From Sperchopsis tessellata (Eukaryota; Arthropoda; Insecta; Coleoptera; Hydrophilidae), in NCBI GenBank assembly GCA_033557685.1, contig JAWQRN010000441.1, forward strand, positions 1 through 29,547: 29,547 nucleotides of DNA, written 5' to 3'. Shown here in pieces: positions 1 through 9,042 of this stretch (position 1 is its first letter; every line of letters starts with the position of its first letter). Position numbers and translations under genes: made by a program. A model generated the notes under the pieces. That model saw only the letters and a list, made by a program, of their open reading frames with translations. It made no database searches and was not told where the DNA came from.

Positions 1-7
1 TTACTAT

Positions 8-34
8 ATTTTATATATATATATATATATATGT
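8..34. repeat. AT dinucleotide microsatellite
   Basis: An uninterrupted TA run at the window edge. The last 25 bases of the window are a similar AT run. Confidence 0.85.
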
Positions 35-135
35 ATGTTAATTTTTATTTATCTGCTATGTAGTATACATTTGAGTAATTCTTTGTTCATGTTCATGTTT
101 TATTGCATCTACTAATGAGGCTGGTTTCTTTTATT

Positions 136-180
136 GTTTGTCCTAAAAATGAGGCGCGATGCCTCGAAAAAGTTCGACTA
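136..180 (+). ncRNA. Hammerhead-like ribozyme motif, decayed (PLE type)
   Basis: The order is a degenerate core (CTAAAAA where CTGANGA is expected, 143-149), a perfect 5-bp stem II (GAGGC 151-155 with GCCTC 161-165), the conserved GAAA (166-169), and a short stem I candidate (GTC about 140-142 with GAC 176-178). Related motifs occur at 7812, 17361 and 17484. Type I hammerheads are known from Penelope-like retroelement termini. The lost CTGA core means this copy is probably inactive. Like its relatives it has one extra base between core and stem II compared with textbook hammerheads. Confidence 0.5.
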
Positions 181-1121
181 GATTATAAGTAAACATTTTA
201 TAGACGGTTGGAGTTTCCTTACTGTACCTGCACCCTTGTATGGGTAATATGGAACACATCTACTCCTCAACAACATATTAATTTATTTTTATCATGAACG
301 AGTGTCCTTTTTACATTTACCTACTAAACTCCATTAGAATATCTCCAACCGTAATAGTGAACTGATAGCTCCATTTCATTTTCAACGTTTTGGTGCACTT
401 TATAGTTAAAATTTTGGCAAATGAAACTATAATTATAAACTAAATTGTTGTAATGTATATCTAATATTATATCACAAAATTTAATCGACTTAAAATAAAT
501 TTGATTTCATAAACATAGAAATGTATATTTTAATTGTGTAGGTTAAAGTTTGCTCTGCAAATCTGATTTAATACTAATTTCCCTCAAACCATATTTACAA
601 ACTGCAGTATCAGCAACGATTTGAATTTAAATTTTACTCTTATATTTCTGATCCTATCAACTTTACTCGTTATCGTAATTTAATATTAAGCTAATGACTT
701 TGTTGTCTTAAACCAGTTTTATTATTACTCATTTGCTCAAAAATTGATAAATTCGTAATGGTTTCGTAACATGCTCGTTTTTCGTTTTATTCTGTCGTGT
801 TATTTCTTTATTTTTATGCAAATTGGATCAGAAACAATATCGGTTTTGTTAATAGCTTTATACCTTTGGCCTTTTAAGTCGTTGTACAAATGCCCGAGCT
901 TATATTATTTCTCATTTTCATATAACCCCTAAGTACTAAGGAATAAATTACTAAATTGATGAAACGATAGCCTCATTTCATTCCACCTTTCCTATGTCTG
1001 TGCACATATTAAAATATGTTTCTGTTACTAAGGCATTTATCTGGATTAAGACCTCACCAAAGTAAGGGTACATACTTGACATTATATATAGATGGTGTTT
1101 CTGGGTGTAAATCGTGTAGTG
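181..1121. other. Non-coding AT-rich stretch
   Basis: No supportable gene or repeat was seen. An open frame at 1016-1225 (69 codons) is not considered coding because it runs through the inverted hammerhead-like pair described next. Confidence 0.6.
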
Positions 1122-1283
1122 TAGTGAAAAGTGCCGACGTTTCATCTACTGTGGCAAAGGACATGTTCAAGGCAAGTGATGTTATTTTAACGAATGAACT
1201 CGATTGTGTTGATATTATTCAGTAGCTTTACACGCCTAAAAATTGTCCTATGCAACAGTGGATGAAACGTTGGCATTTTCAGA
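1122..1283. mobile_element. Foldback pair of hammerhead-like motifs (PLE-type remnant)
   Basis: Two diverged copies of one motif face each other. The left copy is antisense: its reverse complement reads CTTGAACAT, GTCC, loop, AGAT, GAAAC, GTCGG (1133-1171). The right copy is sense: CTAAAAATT, GTCC (1245-1248), loop, GGAT (1260-1263), GAAAC (1264-1268), GTTGG (1269-1273). The arms, about 1122-1177 and 1229-1283, match over some 50 bp with scattered differences and enclose about 50 bp. GTCC/GGAY stem II and GAAAC are the hallmarks. The same architecture recurs at 17361-17515, so it is probably how these elements insert or rearrange. No PLE reverse transcriptase or GIY-YIG coding was seen nearby. 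Confidence 0.5.
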
Positions 1284-1878
1284 GCTTCTACATTGTTTCC
1301 ATCTGGAAACACTATTCCTATAGATAATAATTATAGAAGTTATTTAATATTTGAGATTATAGATTATAAAAATAAATAAAACCGGATACAGTAGATAGAA
1401 GTGTTGTATTTCAACATACTAATATGTGTATTTAAATAGATATTAACGGAAATTTGATACTTGAAGTTTCCATAATATTTTCCATAGTTATTATATCTAA
1501 ATCAATATTAAATTAATGGTGGGATATGGAGTAGATGGTCACTTATTAAGGTTTTTATGATATGAAGGATTTGGTACTGGAAAAGTTGTAAAAGAGAAAG
1601 TTTTAACTAAGATATAATAACGGTTATTCGATATATTAGTGTGTAAATATATTAAGGTGGAGGATAATGAACATATTAACCCTACTGATGCATATCAGTA
1701 TATGCATATGATGACTTTCTGTTGGTGGAGTCTGGAGAGCAACTATAATACATGGTAGTAAAAATAAATATATCCATGATAATACCGCAAGTTTTCTACT
1801 TACGCGGTTAATTCATTCCTAAAATATCCTTGTAAATCCAATACCACGTAAGTCGAAAAATATTAAAATTAGGTTAAG
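1284..1878. other. Non-coding AT-rich stretch
   Basis: Short frames only; no domain, repeat or RNA structure recognised. Confidence 0.55.
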
Positions 1879-1880
1879 TA

Positions 1881-2040
1881 CATTCCCGTATTTTTTTTAA
1901 CTATAAGACGCACCCCAAACGTATTCCCGATTACCTAACCCATTATACTCCACATTACTTACCTTCAGATCATAAGACGCACGTCAGTTTAAGTCAATTT
2001 TTCTACGAAAAAAGTTCGTCTTATAGTCTGAAAAATACTG
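1881..2040. mobile_element. Tigger-type MITE or Tigger terminal segment, 160 bp
   Basis: The left end has CATTCCCGTA, a T run, then CTATAAGACGCACC (1901-1914). The reverse complement of the right end has CAGTATTTTTCAGA followed by CTATAAGACGAAC. Both ends carry the CTATAAGACG box typical of pogo/Tigger termini, and TA dinucleotides abut both ends (1879-1880 and 2041-2042), matching TA target-site duplication. A further internal CATAAGACGCAC box lies near 1973. Because a Tigger transposase relic starts just to the right with its C terminus facing this segment, the left inverted repeat could instead be the 3' end of that larger element. Confidence 0.7.
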
Positions 2041-2042
2041 TA

Positions 2043-3115
2043 ATTTATAAAGAACGTTGGACAATCTGCATTTTCTCGTACGCTGCATTTTTTAACTTTT
2101 AAAACTTGCCGCGTCTACGTCTTAAGCCTCAAAATCCTTTAGTTCTGTGTTTATCCATTCGAAACATTCCTCAATTTATTTTGTTTCAAACTGTTTTGGT
2201 GGTTCTATCTGCTGCTCATTTTCCGAAATTTCATCCTCACACTTTTGAGATTTAACCCTAACTCGTTACCCATGACCACAAGTGTATTAATTCTACTTCA
2301 TCTAGATCTTGAACAAACTGAGGGTTGAGTTTTTTTAAAAGCTGCATTCATTATAGTTGCTTTCATTTCCCGCCATAACGCACCGATGTTTTACAGCTTC
2401 TAAAATACTATATTCTTCCACAAGTTGTTGCCTGCTTAAATGTTCCCTTAATGTAGTATTTCTTGGAGGTCTGAATGACGCCTTGATCTATAGGTTGTAA
2501 AAAGAATGTTGTATTATGAGATGTACATCACCTCTATATTTTCATCGAAGTCACATATAGTTTGTGGGTATCCTGGGGCATTGTCAATTAATAGAAGTTG
2601 TTGTTCTAATAATTTCTAACATCAGTCACAAAATAATGTACCAACCAGTCATAGAGATTCCTTATCAATATTTTTGATTACATTAGGGAGTACACTGTAG
2701 TTAATTAACACTGGTTTTAGCTTACAGTCACCAGTAATGTTTCTTACCTAGAAGAATTGTTAGCCGATCATTATCTACTTTAATCCTGGCATAATTGTTT
2801 CATCATTTACAATGTTCGAACGGTCGGGAATTTTCTTCCATTTTAGACCGGTTTCATCCACATTGAAAATTAATTGTGGAAGGTAATTTTCAGTTTATAT
2901 AAGTCCTGCTAATAGTTGTAGGGGATTTCTCAGCGGCTACTTCGTCTGCACTAGCCGCCTCAACTGTGGCTTTTACACTGTGGAGTACAGCTCTCGCCTT
3001 AAATTTAAAATCCAACCATAAAACTCGCATTGAAAGAATGTTCAACGACTTTATCTGGATTCTTCCGTTTTATGTTCTCAAATAGACAAAAAGTTTTTCT
3101 TGAATCTACTCCAAG
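2043..3115 (-). pseudogene. pogo/Tigger (TIGD/jerky-like) transposase relic
   Basis: Read on the minus strand in several frames, this is a DDE_1-family transposase. From the N-terminal side the visible blocks are: NPDKVVEHSFNAS (end of the CENP-B-type DNA-binding part, near 3040); EAASADE, a Tigger hallmark (about 2935); FNVDETGLKWKKIPDR with the first catalytic Asp (about 2820-2867); NDRLTILLG (about 2755); QLLLIDNAPGYP with the second Asp (about 2570-2605); NTTFFLQPIDQG with the third Asp (about 2480-2515); and an acidic C-terminal tail ending near 2130. All three catalytic aspartates survive, but there are multiple stops and frameshifts and the true N terminus was not found. The TA-flanked segment at 1881-2040 lies at its 3' side. 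It is an inactive fossil. Confidence 0.88.
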
Positions 3116-4169
3116 CTGATTAGTATGCGAAAAAATGTAAATCCGCATCCTGCCTGTAATGAGTTCTCCGCTAGCTTCGGTACAACAACAAATTTTAGCA
3201 TTAAGCCTCGAACTATCATTTTATATGGTGAATAACGACGGATCGACAAGATAGGTTTATCACTGCTAAACGTTTCAGCGATTTTTAAGAAATACGGTAT
3301 GTGCAATGTAGGATATATGCGATTTACACAGAAAAATGTACAGAAATTCGTGAAAATTGTACTGTGGCAATTTGGTCGTGTGTCAATGGTAATGCTAAAG
3401 AGGGTAAACAAGTTGCAATAATTGCAAGTAATAATGTGAAATAATATGTACAACAGTATGAATGTATATTTTAGGCTAATCTCAATACCAATAACTGTTA
3501 CTACACGTATGACAGTATCATTGTTTGCATTTTGTTGCTTGACAATGGTCATTTGTCTAAAACAACATTGACATATATTCACAACAGATTTTGATTATAA
3601 AACACTAAACATCTCAAACAATATTAACTTTATGTATAGAACATCACGTAAGAAAGATAATTTAGTTATACTTCTAACTATTGTAAAATATACATGAGTT
3701 GCTATTTAAGAAAAATGACATTTTGGCATTTGACTTAACATTTGGAACACCGGTTTAATATTTCAAGATTTTTCTTTGTCTGGGATGTAAAACATATTTT
3801 CTTTAAAACTAATCTGAACAACAATTTTATCTTAAAATGACGAAGATTTTAGATTTTAGCTAGATTTTTGTTAAATTTTCACAAAATTTAAAATAACTCA
3901 AAAACGGTTGATTTTTGTTGTAGGGTTAGGTTGTAATATGTTCAAGGAAATTAATCTAGTAATACAAAAATGCAATAATAAATATAGTTTTTCGTTTAAA
4001 GTTACAAAGTTTATACTGATATGAAGAAACCGACCCCACCTGTAATGTTCTAAGTAATTTTACAAGATGCAAACTATTACGCCGAAAAACTTTTGTATTT
4101 AAAGTTTTTAACATAAAGTATAGTTGCATGACTATCAAAGGAGGCCGCATTATTGATCCGCCCCATATA

Positions 4170-4171
<2 letters not shown>
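3116..4171. other. Non-coding stretch
   Basis: A minus-strand open frame (3106-3582, 158 codons) is the longest here, but it shows no domain, is rich in I/F/Y/C as expected of AT-rich chance frames, and overlaps the edge of the Tigger relic. The missing N-terminal part of that transposase would lie here but was not recognised. Confidence 0.45.

Positions 4172-4203
<32 letters not shown>
4172..4203. repeat. AT dinucleotide microsatellite
   Basis: About 16 perfect TA units. They give rise to an artefactual minus-strand frame with an Ile-Tyr run. Confidence 0.9.
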
Positions 4204-4205
<2 letters not shown>

Positions 4206-4242
4206 CAATTTTTCATAGTTAGTTACTTTCATCTATAGTGGT

Positions 4243-4356
4243 CAGTTTTGCTGTATGTCATTGGTAGGATCCAATTACCTAGCCGTACTGATGAGTACTG
4301 GTGGTATAGAAATAGCTATCCACGGCATTTGGATACCTTATTCACACGCAAAACTG
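4243..4356. repeat. 114-bp foldback element
   Basis: The ends are perfect 9-bp inverted repeats, CAGTTTTGC (4243-4251) and GCAAAACTG (4348-4356). Pairing resumes inward with ATCCAA (4269-4274) against TTGGAT (4329-4334), then GCCGT against ACGGC, so most of the element can fold into one interrupted hairpin. No convincing target-site duplication was found. The apex contains the hammerhead core annotated next. Confidence 0.6.
4282..4326 (+). ncRNA. Candidate type I hammerhead ribozyme
   Basis: All conserved core segments are present in order: stem I 5' strand GCCGT (4282-4286), core CTGATGA (4288-4294), stem II GTAC (4295-4298) with GTAT (4304-4307) around loop TGGTG, GAAA (4309-4312), self-complementary TAGCTA as a minimal stem III (4313-4318), predicted cleavage after C4320, and stem I 3' strand ACGGC (4322-4326). 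Stem I is extended outward by the foldback arms. Weak points are an unpaired A4308 below stem II and an A-C mismatch at the first stem I pair. Its sequence differs from the PLE-type motifs elsewhere in the window. Activity is an open question. Confidence 0.45.
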
Positions 4357-4749
4357 AGCATATATTCGTATTAATATTAAGTCAGGATGCCCCGAATACT
4401 TTCTACTGATTGTGATTTCTTTTAATAATATGACTCAAAGGATATAACTTTATATAATGACCTTAAGACATGGGACACAATATATCTCATTTTAGATTAT
4501 GCTATTACGATGTACTAGTATAAAAATGTATATTGTGCGCTATTTTGTAGGAATGGTGCCTCCTACTTTATTAAGCTATTTACACCATTAAGATTCATAT
4601 AATTTGATATCAAACTGTTTTTTAATAATGTAATAGTAATGATAACAAAAATAGAAGGGTCATATAAAACAAGTTTGATAATATTTCTTCTCATGTAGGC
4701 TAGACAATAACTTTTTGCTACTCCAACGGTGTATTTTATTTAAAGTATT
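4357..4749. other. Non-coding AT-rich stretch
   Basis: Nothing recognised between the foldback element and the presumed 5' edge of the retrogene. Confidence 0.5.
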
Positions 4750-4915
4750 AAATCGGGAAACGTGCGTAAATATTTCTTTGCTTTAAATAGAAAAAAGAGC
4801 TAACGTTCACTTTTTTATTAATTTAATCAGTTTCTAACCTCGCCGGTGACACAATATTGTTAAATTTTGCTATTAAACATACATATTAAATTATTAAATA
4901 AATTAGTTACTTACA

Positions 4916-6061
4916 ATGTCGGACAGTGAAAGTGCATCTGAAGAAGAGGTACTCCGACCTCATTTCGCAGCATCTTGTGCAATTGGTAGACATCCTGCAC
5001 CTTTGCATGTTCCATTCATGGGACATCCACATGGTATGCATTTTGTACATCAAGATGTTAGACAACCTGGACCTGTATGTAGGGGACAACGTATGCCTGT
5101 ATGTAGTGTTATGCGTGCTTATATGCGACAGCGTTATCCACGACCAGGTGGATGTGTAATTTCACAGATCAATTATAACCGACAACCTCTTGGATGTGTA
5201 GGTCCACGGCGTCATGCCATGAATATGCCTAGAAATAATCCACGAGGTGCTAATAATAACCCACAACCAAGAGCATGTATTAACCCAAGGCGCCATGGCA
5301 TGAATATGCCTAGAAATATTCTGCCTCGTGTTCCTGTCAATGAATCGTCTAGTCCATCGACTAATAGATCACGTGACACTGGTGGCCCGTCTCGTAATGT
5401 AATACCTGCGAATTCTGTCGATGAGGTGCCTAATCCCCTTCCTCGAGTACCGATTTCCTCTAGACCTCCTAATAGAAGTCATCGTGGTCTTCCACTTCGT
5501 AACAATCCACCTTCATTATCTGCGTACACCAGTTTACTACTGGAAAACAATTTTCCTCCTGATGAACTTCCAGTTAATTTAAGAGCTCCAATTTCTACTC
5601 CAAATTTTGTTAGAGAGACTCGTGAAGGCGTTCCATCAATATCAGTGTATAGTACATCTACAGCAACTTCTTCGATCGATGGTACTTCAGAAACATCTAT
5701 AAGTACTTCTTATCCAAAACGGTCAGCACAAACGAAAACTAGTGTTTTAAATTTACAAGGTACGTCAAGCTCAACGCCATCAATTTTAGAAACCTCAAAA
5801 TCGATGTCATCAACTTCAGGTACATCAAGATCGATGTCATCAACTTCACGCGCGTCAGATACTGCACAAACTAGTGGTGAAGTTGGATCTGTTAAGTCTG
5901 ATGAAACAGAAAAGGAAGACAAAAATACAAATTCACAAAGTACATCTAGCTCGATTTCTTCAGCTTCAGGAATATCAGAAAAAACACAAGCTATTGGTGA
6001 AAATAGAGCATCTATATCTGATAAAGAAGATGAAGAAAAAGAAGGTATACATAGGAAATAA
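4916..6061 (+). CDS. Intronless Ser/Pro-rich, intrinsically disordered protein of unknown function (381 aa)
   Basis: This is the only long intact reading frame in the window. At this base composition an open run of 381 codons is very unlikely by chance. The first ATG is used, preceded by an A-rich TTACTTACA context. Residues 1-11 are acidic with casein-kinase-2-like sites (SDSESASEEE). Residues 15-105 are rich in His, Met, Cys, Pro and Arg. A duplicated module follows: PRRHAMNMPRN near 97-107 and PRRHGMNMPRN near 124-134. LPRVP occurs twice (near 137 and 173). The second half (from about 225) is Ser/Thr-rich with short repeats, including a 30-bp DNA tandem at 5795-5854, and ends in a charged Asp/Glu/Lys tail. 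There is no signal peptide, membrane segment or known domain. The cysteines do not form a recognisable zinc finger. The protein family is not recognised. It may be a functional retrogene or a young retrocopy still open. Confidence 0.8.
   Translation: MSDSESASEEEVLRPHFAASCAIGRHPAPLHVPFMGHPHGMHFVHQDVRQPGPVCRGQRMPVCSVMRAYMRQRYPRPGGCVISQINYNRQPLGCVGPRRHAMNMPRNNPRGANNNPQPRACINPRRHGMNMPRNILPRVPVNESSSPSTNRSRDTGGPSRNVIPANSVDEVPNPLPRVPISSRPPNRSHRGLPLRNNPPSLSAYTSLLLENNFPPDELPVNLRAPISTPNFVRETREGVPSISVYSTSTATSSIDGTSETSISTSYPKRSAQTKTSVLNLQGTSSSTPSILETSKSMSSTSGTSRSMSSTSRASDTAQTSGEVGSVKSDETEKEDKNTNSQSTSSSISSASGISEKTQAIGENRASISDKEDEEKEGIHRK
5795..5854 (+). repeat. 30-bp tandem duplication inside the Ser-rich tail
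   Basis: Two adjacent 30-bp units (5795-5824 and 5825-5854) share the core TCGATGTCATCAACTTCA and encode SKSMSSTSGT and SRSMSSTSRA. They illustrate how this tail grows by in-frame repeat expansion. Confidence 0.85.
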
Positions 6062-6151
6062 AGTGATTATTAAAAATGCATCTTACTTGTAAATCTAAAT
6101 TTAGAGTCAGATGCCAACGAATTGTGTTAAAATTGCGACGTTTTGTTTATA

Positions 6152-6384
6152 AATAAACAGTTTTATTTTGTAGTTTAATGTAAAAAAATGTCCACTGCCA
6201 ATTGTATTTCTATATTTATGTTAAGTTACTGGTTCTATAAAAATATTTTAAATATTTGTGTTCTGTACTAATTTTTGCATTTTTGTCAATAAAAAAATAA
6301 ATTCTGCATGATTATTTTTATTAAAACAAAACTATAAAGTTTTTACTTTTTAAATGATAATTCAATGTAAAACTTAACATTAAA
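6152..6384 (+). terminator. Poly(A) signal cluster of the 381-codon gene
   Basis: AATAAA at 6152-6157 (91 bases past the stop codon) and at 6288-6293, and ATTAAA at 6379-6384. Only the last is followed at the right distance (20 bases) by an A-tract (6405-6416), implying that the retroposed mRNA used this distal site. Confidence 0.6.
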
Positions 6385-6422
6385 CCATCACAATTGCTTA
6401 AAGTAAAAAAAAAAAATCGGGA

Positions 6423-7689
6423 GATTCAAAAAAGAATATGTGAAACTTGTAAACAATTATCATCATTAATCTATCATATATAGCTATCTCACATCCACGC
6501 AGGTACTATCGCGCTTTGGTATAATGCAATTACTTCTAATTCAATAATTAACAGACTGTATAGTCAATAGATACAATATTGTAGTATTTTGTACTTCATT
6601 TATTTGAATGTTTAATGTGTAAAAGAAAAAAAAATATATGAAAGCTAAATATTACTTCTAAATCATAGTGATCAATTTTAAAATCGTTATGATTATAAGT
6701 ATTAACTGATTTTTTAATGTTAATATGGACTCAAATCACATGAAAATACAGATAATGTTGAATTAAGAAAATTCTATAAAATATCATAATATTAGAACTG
6801 TTTATATTCTTGTAAGTTTCGTTTTATATCGAATTTACAATATTCACTGTAGGACACCGCCAAAAGTCTTAAAACCATGTTCATTAAAACAACTTTTCCG
6901 TATCTACATTAGATCATATATAGAAACAATTTATTTTTAAAATTTCAATCAAGTCAATCGACCCCTTGAATTTAGGTCTATATTCTGAATCTATAGAGAG
7001 AATATTTGTCACACAGTAACATTTTTAGATTAGTGTGCGTCAGTGTCACTCATCATGTTCATAATATATGTCTATTAAAAGTAATTAGACATAGTATTTA
7101 GATCAGTTTAGCTTTTTTAGAAAACGGTTAGTATAAACATGACATATTAATGTCAATATGCCTAAGTGTACTATGTATGCGTATGTGAATTCAATAAAGA
7201 ATAAATCTCCAAATCTTTAAAAAGTGAATTCAAAGTTCATACAAAATCAACAATTTAATAAGCCTTTCAAATTTGTTTGTGTTTCTAAGCATCATTGATA
7301 TGAAGTTCTTTTATTTTTTTAAAGTTTGTTCTACAATTTTTATTTATATTTTTTAATTATATCATTATAAAGTAACATAGCATTTCCTTAGTATATGTTA
7401 TATAGCTTATGTCACTGGGTTATCCGCCATATTCATAATCTATTATGTAGAATTTCCTGCTAGTCCACTATTCTTTCTGCCAATGGTTAGATTAAGGGAA
7501 ATTATTTCTCAGATGTACAAAGATAAACAGATAGCTGGCATTAAAGCAGTTAATTACATAATCGTAGCAAACAATATATTTTTATTTTCTTTATCACAAT
7601 GAAAAATACAGCAAAACCCAATAATTTCTTAATATATTTTACCAGTTTTATTGTTATTTGATTTTTGTTCATGCCCATATGCTTTATAT
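6423..7689. other. Non-coding AT-rich stretch
   Basis: No open frame of interest, RNA gene or recognisable transposon fragment was seen. Confidence 0.55.
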
Positions 7690-7706
7690 CAGGGGTCCCC
7701 AAACTT
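7690..7706 (+). mobile_element. Possible hAT-type terminal repeat (solo)
   Basis: CAGGGGTCCCCAAACTT resembles the terminal inverted repeats of hAT elements of the Charlie type. No matching opposite end or 8-bp target duplication was found nearby, so this is at best a truncated end. Confidence 0.35.
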
Positions 7707-7811
7707 ATTAAGGATAACAGAATGCAGATGGGATGTGAATTGGGTGCTTTATATTACATAATCAATAAATTGATCCAATTGAAACACCAGTTTGATTTTA
7801 GAAATTTATTG

Positions 7812-7851
7812 AGCCGACATGTTTCGACGACCCTGCGTCATCTTCAGGGCT
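7812..7851 (-). ncRNA. Hammerhead-like ribozyme motif (PLE type), best preserved
   Basis: On the minus strand: AGCC (stem I), CTGAAGA (core), an extra T, GACG, loop CAGGGT, CGTC (stem II), GAAAC, ATGTC (cleavage expected after this C), GGCT (stem I). Stem I (4 bp) and stem II (4 bp) are perfect and the two conserved core boxes are intact. Stem III would be only about 2 bp, as described for minimal hammerheads of Penelope-like elements, which can work as dimers. The extra base between core and stem II is shared by all PLE-type copies here. Confidence 0.55.
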
Positions 7852-8407
7852 GTATTAAATAAGGTAACAAAGTGAATTATAAACAAAGAACGAGAGATTA
7901 AACGGGGTACATAAACGACTGGGATCATTAATTAAATCTTTAAAAACTTTAAAACGACTACACAAATGATGGCAGCACACATTAAACATTTCCACCATCA
8001 ATAGTATTTATGTAGAATATGTATGTAAAATAAATAAATATATACTGCTAATTTAAATGACATTTTCTATAAAAGTACTTGATATTGTGTTAGGATTGGC
8101 GTTGAGAATCTGTTCTTCAACTGATCTAAAAAAAGTAAGTGTACAGAAATCATTAAATAAATACTTTTTATAAGAAGGCCATTTATAATTTATACATGAT
8201 CTTGAAAACCGTAATAAACTGAGACAAATATTTCCTTTTTCAGTGTTTATATCGTAGAAACTATTTCGGTTTACCAAACATTATTAATGTATAAATTATA
8301 ACATGATTGTCATTAATCCGAACCATGTTAAGCCAACCAGATGGCAAATAGTTCCGGTTATTTTGTAAACCACAAAGATGTTGCATAAAGGTTTACCATA
8401 CGTACAT
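7852..8407. other. Non-coding stretch left of the Harbinger element
   Basis: Minus-strand frames at 8053-8277 and 8296-8490 lack any recognisable domain, and the second runs into the transposon terminus. Nothing else was seen. Confidence 0.5.
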
Positions 8408-8408
8408 T

Positions 8409-8438
8409 TAGGGCCGGTTTTACAAAGGCGATTTATAA
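8409..8438 (+). repeat. Harbinger left terminal inverted repeat
   Basis: About 28 bp, pairing with 11550-11580 with a few mismatches and one gap (GGGCC here, GGGCCC at the other end). Confidence 0.85.
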
Positions 8439-8749
8439 ATATAAACTTGGTGTATAGGTGTAAATTCGAAATGATAACTCGGTTGTACAAGCGTCAAATG
8501 TACAATTTGAAAAACCAGATTTACATCTCGATTTAAAGCATATGTGAGTTGCTAGAAAATGTAAATCGAGTTTATGGTCGTATAAATCAGATATAAAATA
8601 AATCGCCATAATTGGTGATTTGAATTGACATTTCTATCGAATTGGTCCGTCACTACCCAAATTGATTTTGAAAAGTAGTATTCATTTGTGTTTTATGCTA
8701 TATATTTTCTTATTTGTTTATTATTTTGTTTATTTGATTGGCCTCTGCT

Positions 8750-8913
8750 CATGCCATTTAGCCTAGCGTAATTTTTGTAATCTGATATATTGAATTTTTC
8801 GATTTAATTCTAAGCCCCTGCAATTTTTCGCCGGGACTGGGAATCGAAGTCGAGCTGCCTTGGAGTCGCATAGTTGAAGCCCCAACTGTCTAACCTATAT
8901 GGCTACCGAGGCG
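8750..8913 (-). mobile_element. tRNA-derived SINE, antisense, nested in Harbinger
   Basis: Read on the minus strand it starts GCGCCTCGGTAGCC. It carries an RNA polymerase III A box (TAGCCATATAGG, complement of 8894-8905) and a B box (CTTCGATTCC, complement of 8839-8848) at normal tRNA spacing, with a tRNA-like head of about 86 nt ending CCCGGCG. The body has AGGGGCTTAGAA. The copy at 13529 shares the CCTCGGT start, both boxes and the AGGGG..TAAG body motif, so this is a dispersed family and not a tRNA gene. The 3' limit is uncertain. Because it sits inside the Harbinger element, it inserted later. Confidence 0.72.
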
Positions 8914-9042
8914 CTTTTGTTTCTTATTTGTCAGTTCATTTTCATCGTAAATAGTTCCTTAGATTAACTTTATGTGCTTGTTAAACATTCCTCAATACAT
9001 TATAAAATAAATTGTACAGCACCGTGTACTTAGGTCTAAAAT

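Larger units (their letters stand above)
4750..6422 (+). mobile_element. Candidate retrocopy unit (direct repeat, mRNA, poly(A), direct repeat)
   Basis: The 381-codon gene is bracketed by the direct repeat AAATCGGGA (4750-4758 and 6414-6422), which extends to AAATCGGGA plus one mismatch plus A. Just before the right copy is an A12 tract (6405-6416), and ATTAAA, a standard variant poly(A) signal, sits 20 bases upstream of it (6379-6384). The left junction reads TATT then AAATC, so the bottom strand is TTT/AA, the usual nick site of LINE-type endonucleases. Together with the lack of introns these are the marks of LINE-mediated retroposition. The A residues of the repeat overlap the tail, so only TCGGGA is unambiguous. 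Confidence 0.5.

Noticed and set aside
1016..1225. 69-codon sense open frame
   Set aside because: Runs through the left arm of the inverted hammerhead-like pair; no domain; the openness is incidental.
3106..3582. 158-codon minus-strand open frame
   Set aside because: Composition typical of AT-rich chance frames (I, F, Y, C), no domain, overlaps the Tigger relic edge.
3956..4216. 86-codon minus-strand frame with Ile-Tyr run
   Set aside because: Produced by the AT microsatellite at 4172-4203.
4907..5089. Minus-strand and alternate-frame ORFs inside 4907-6092
   Set aside because: Shadows of the 381-codon gene.
8830..8913. Possible functional tRNA gene
   Set aside because: A and B boxes are present but the cloverleaf is degenerate and a second copy shares a non-tRNA body, so it is a SINE head.
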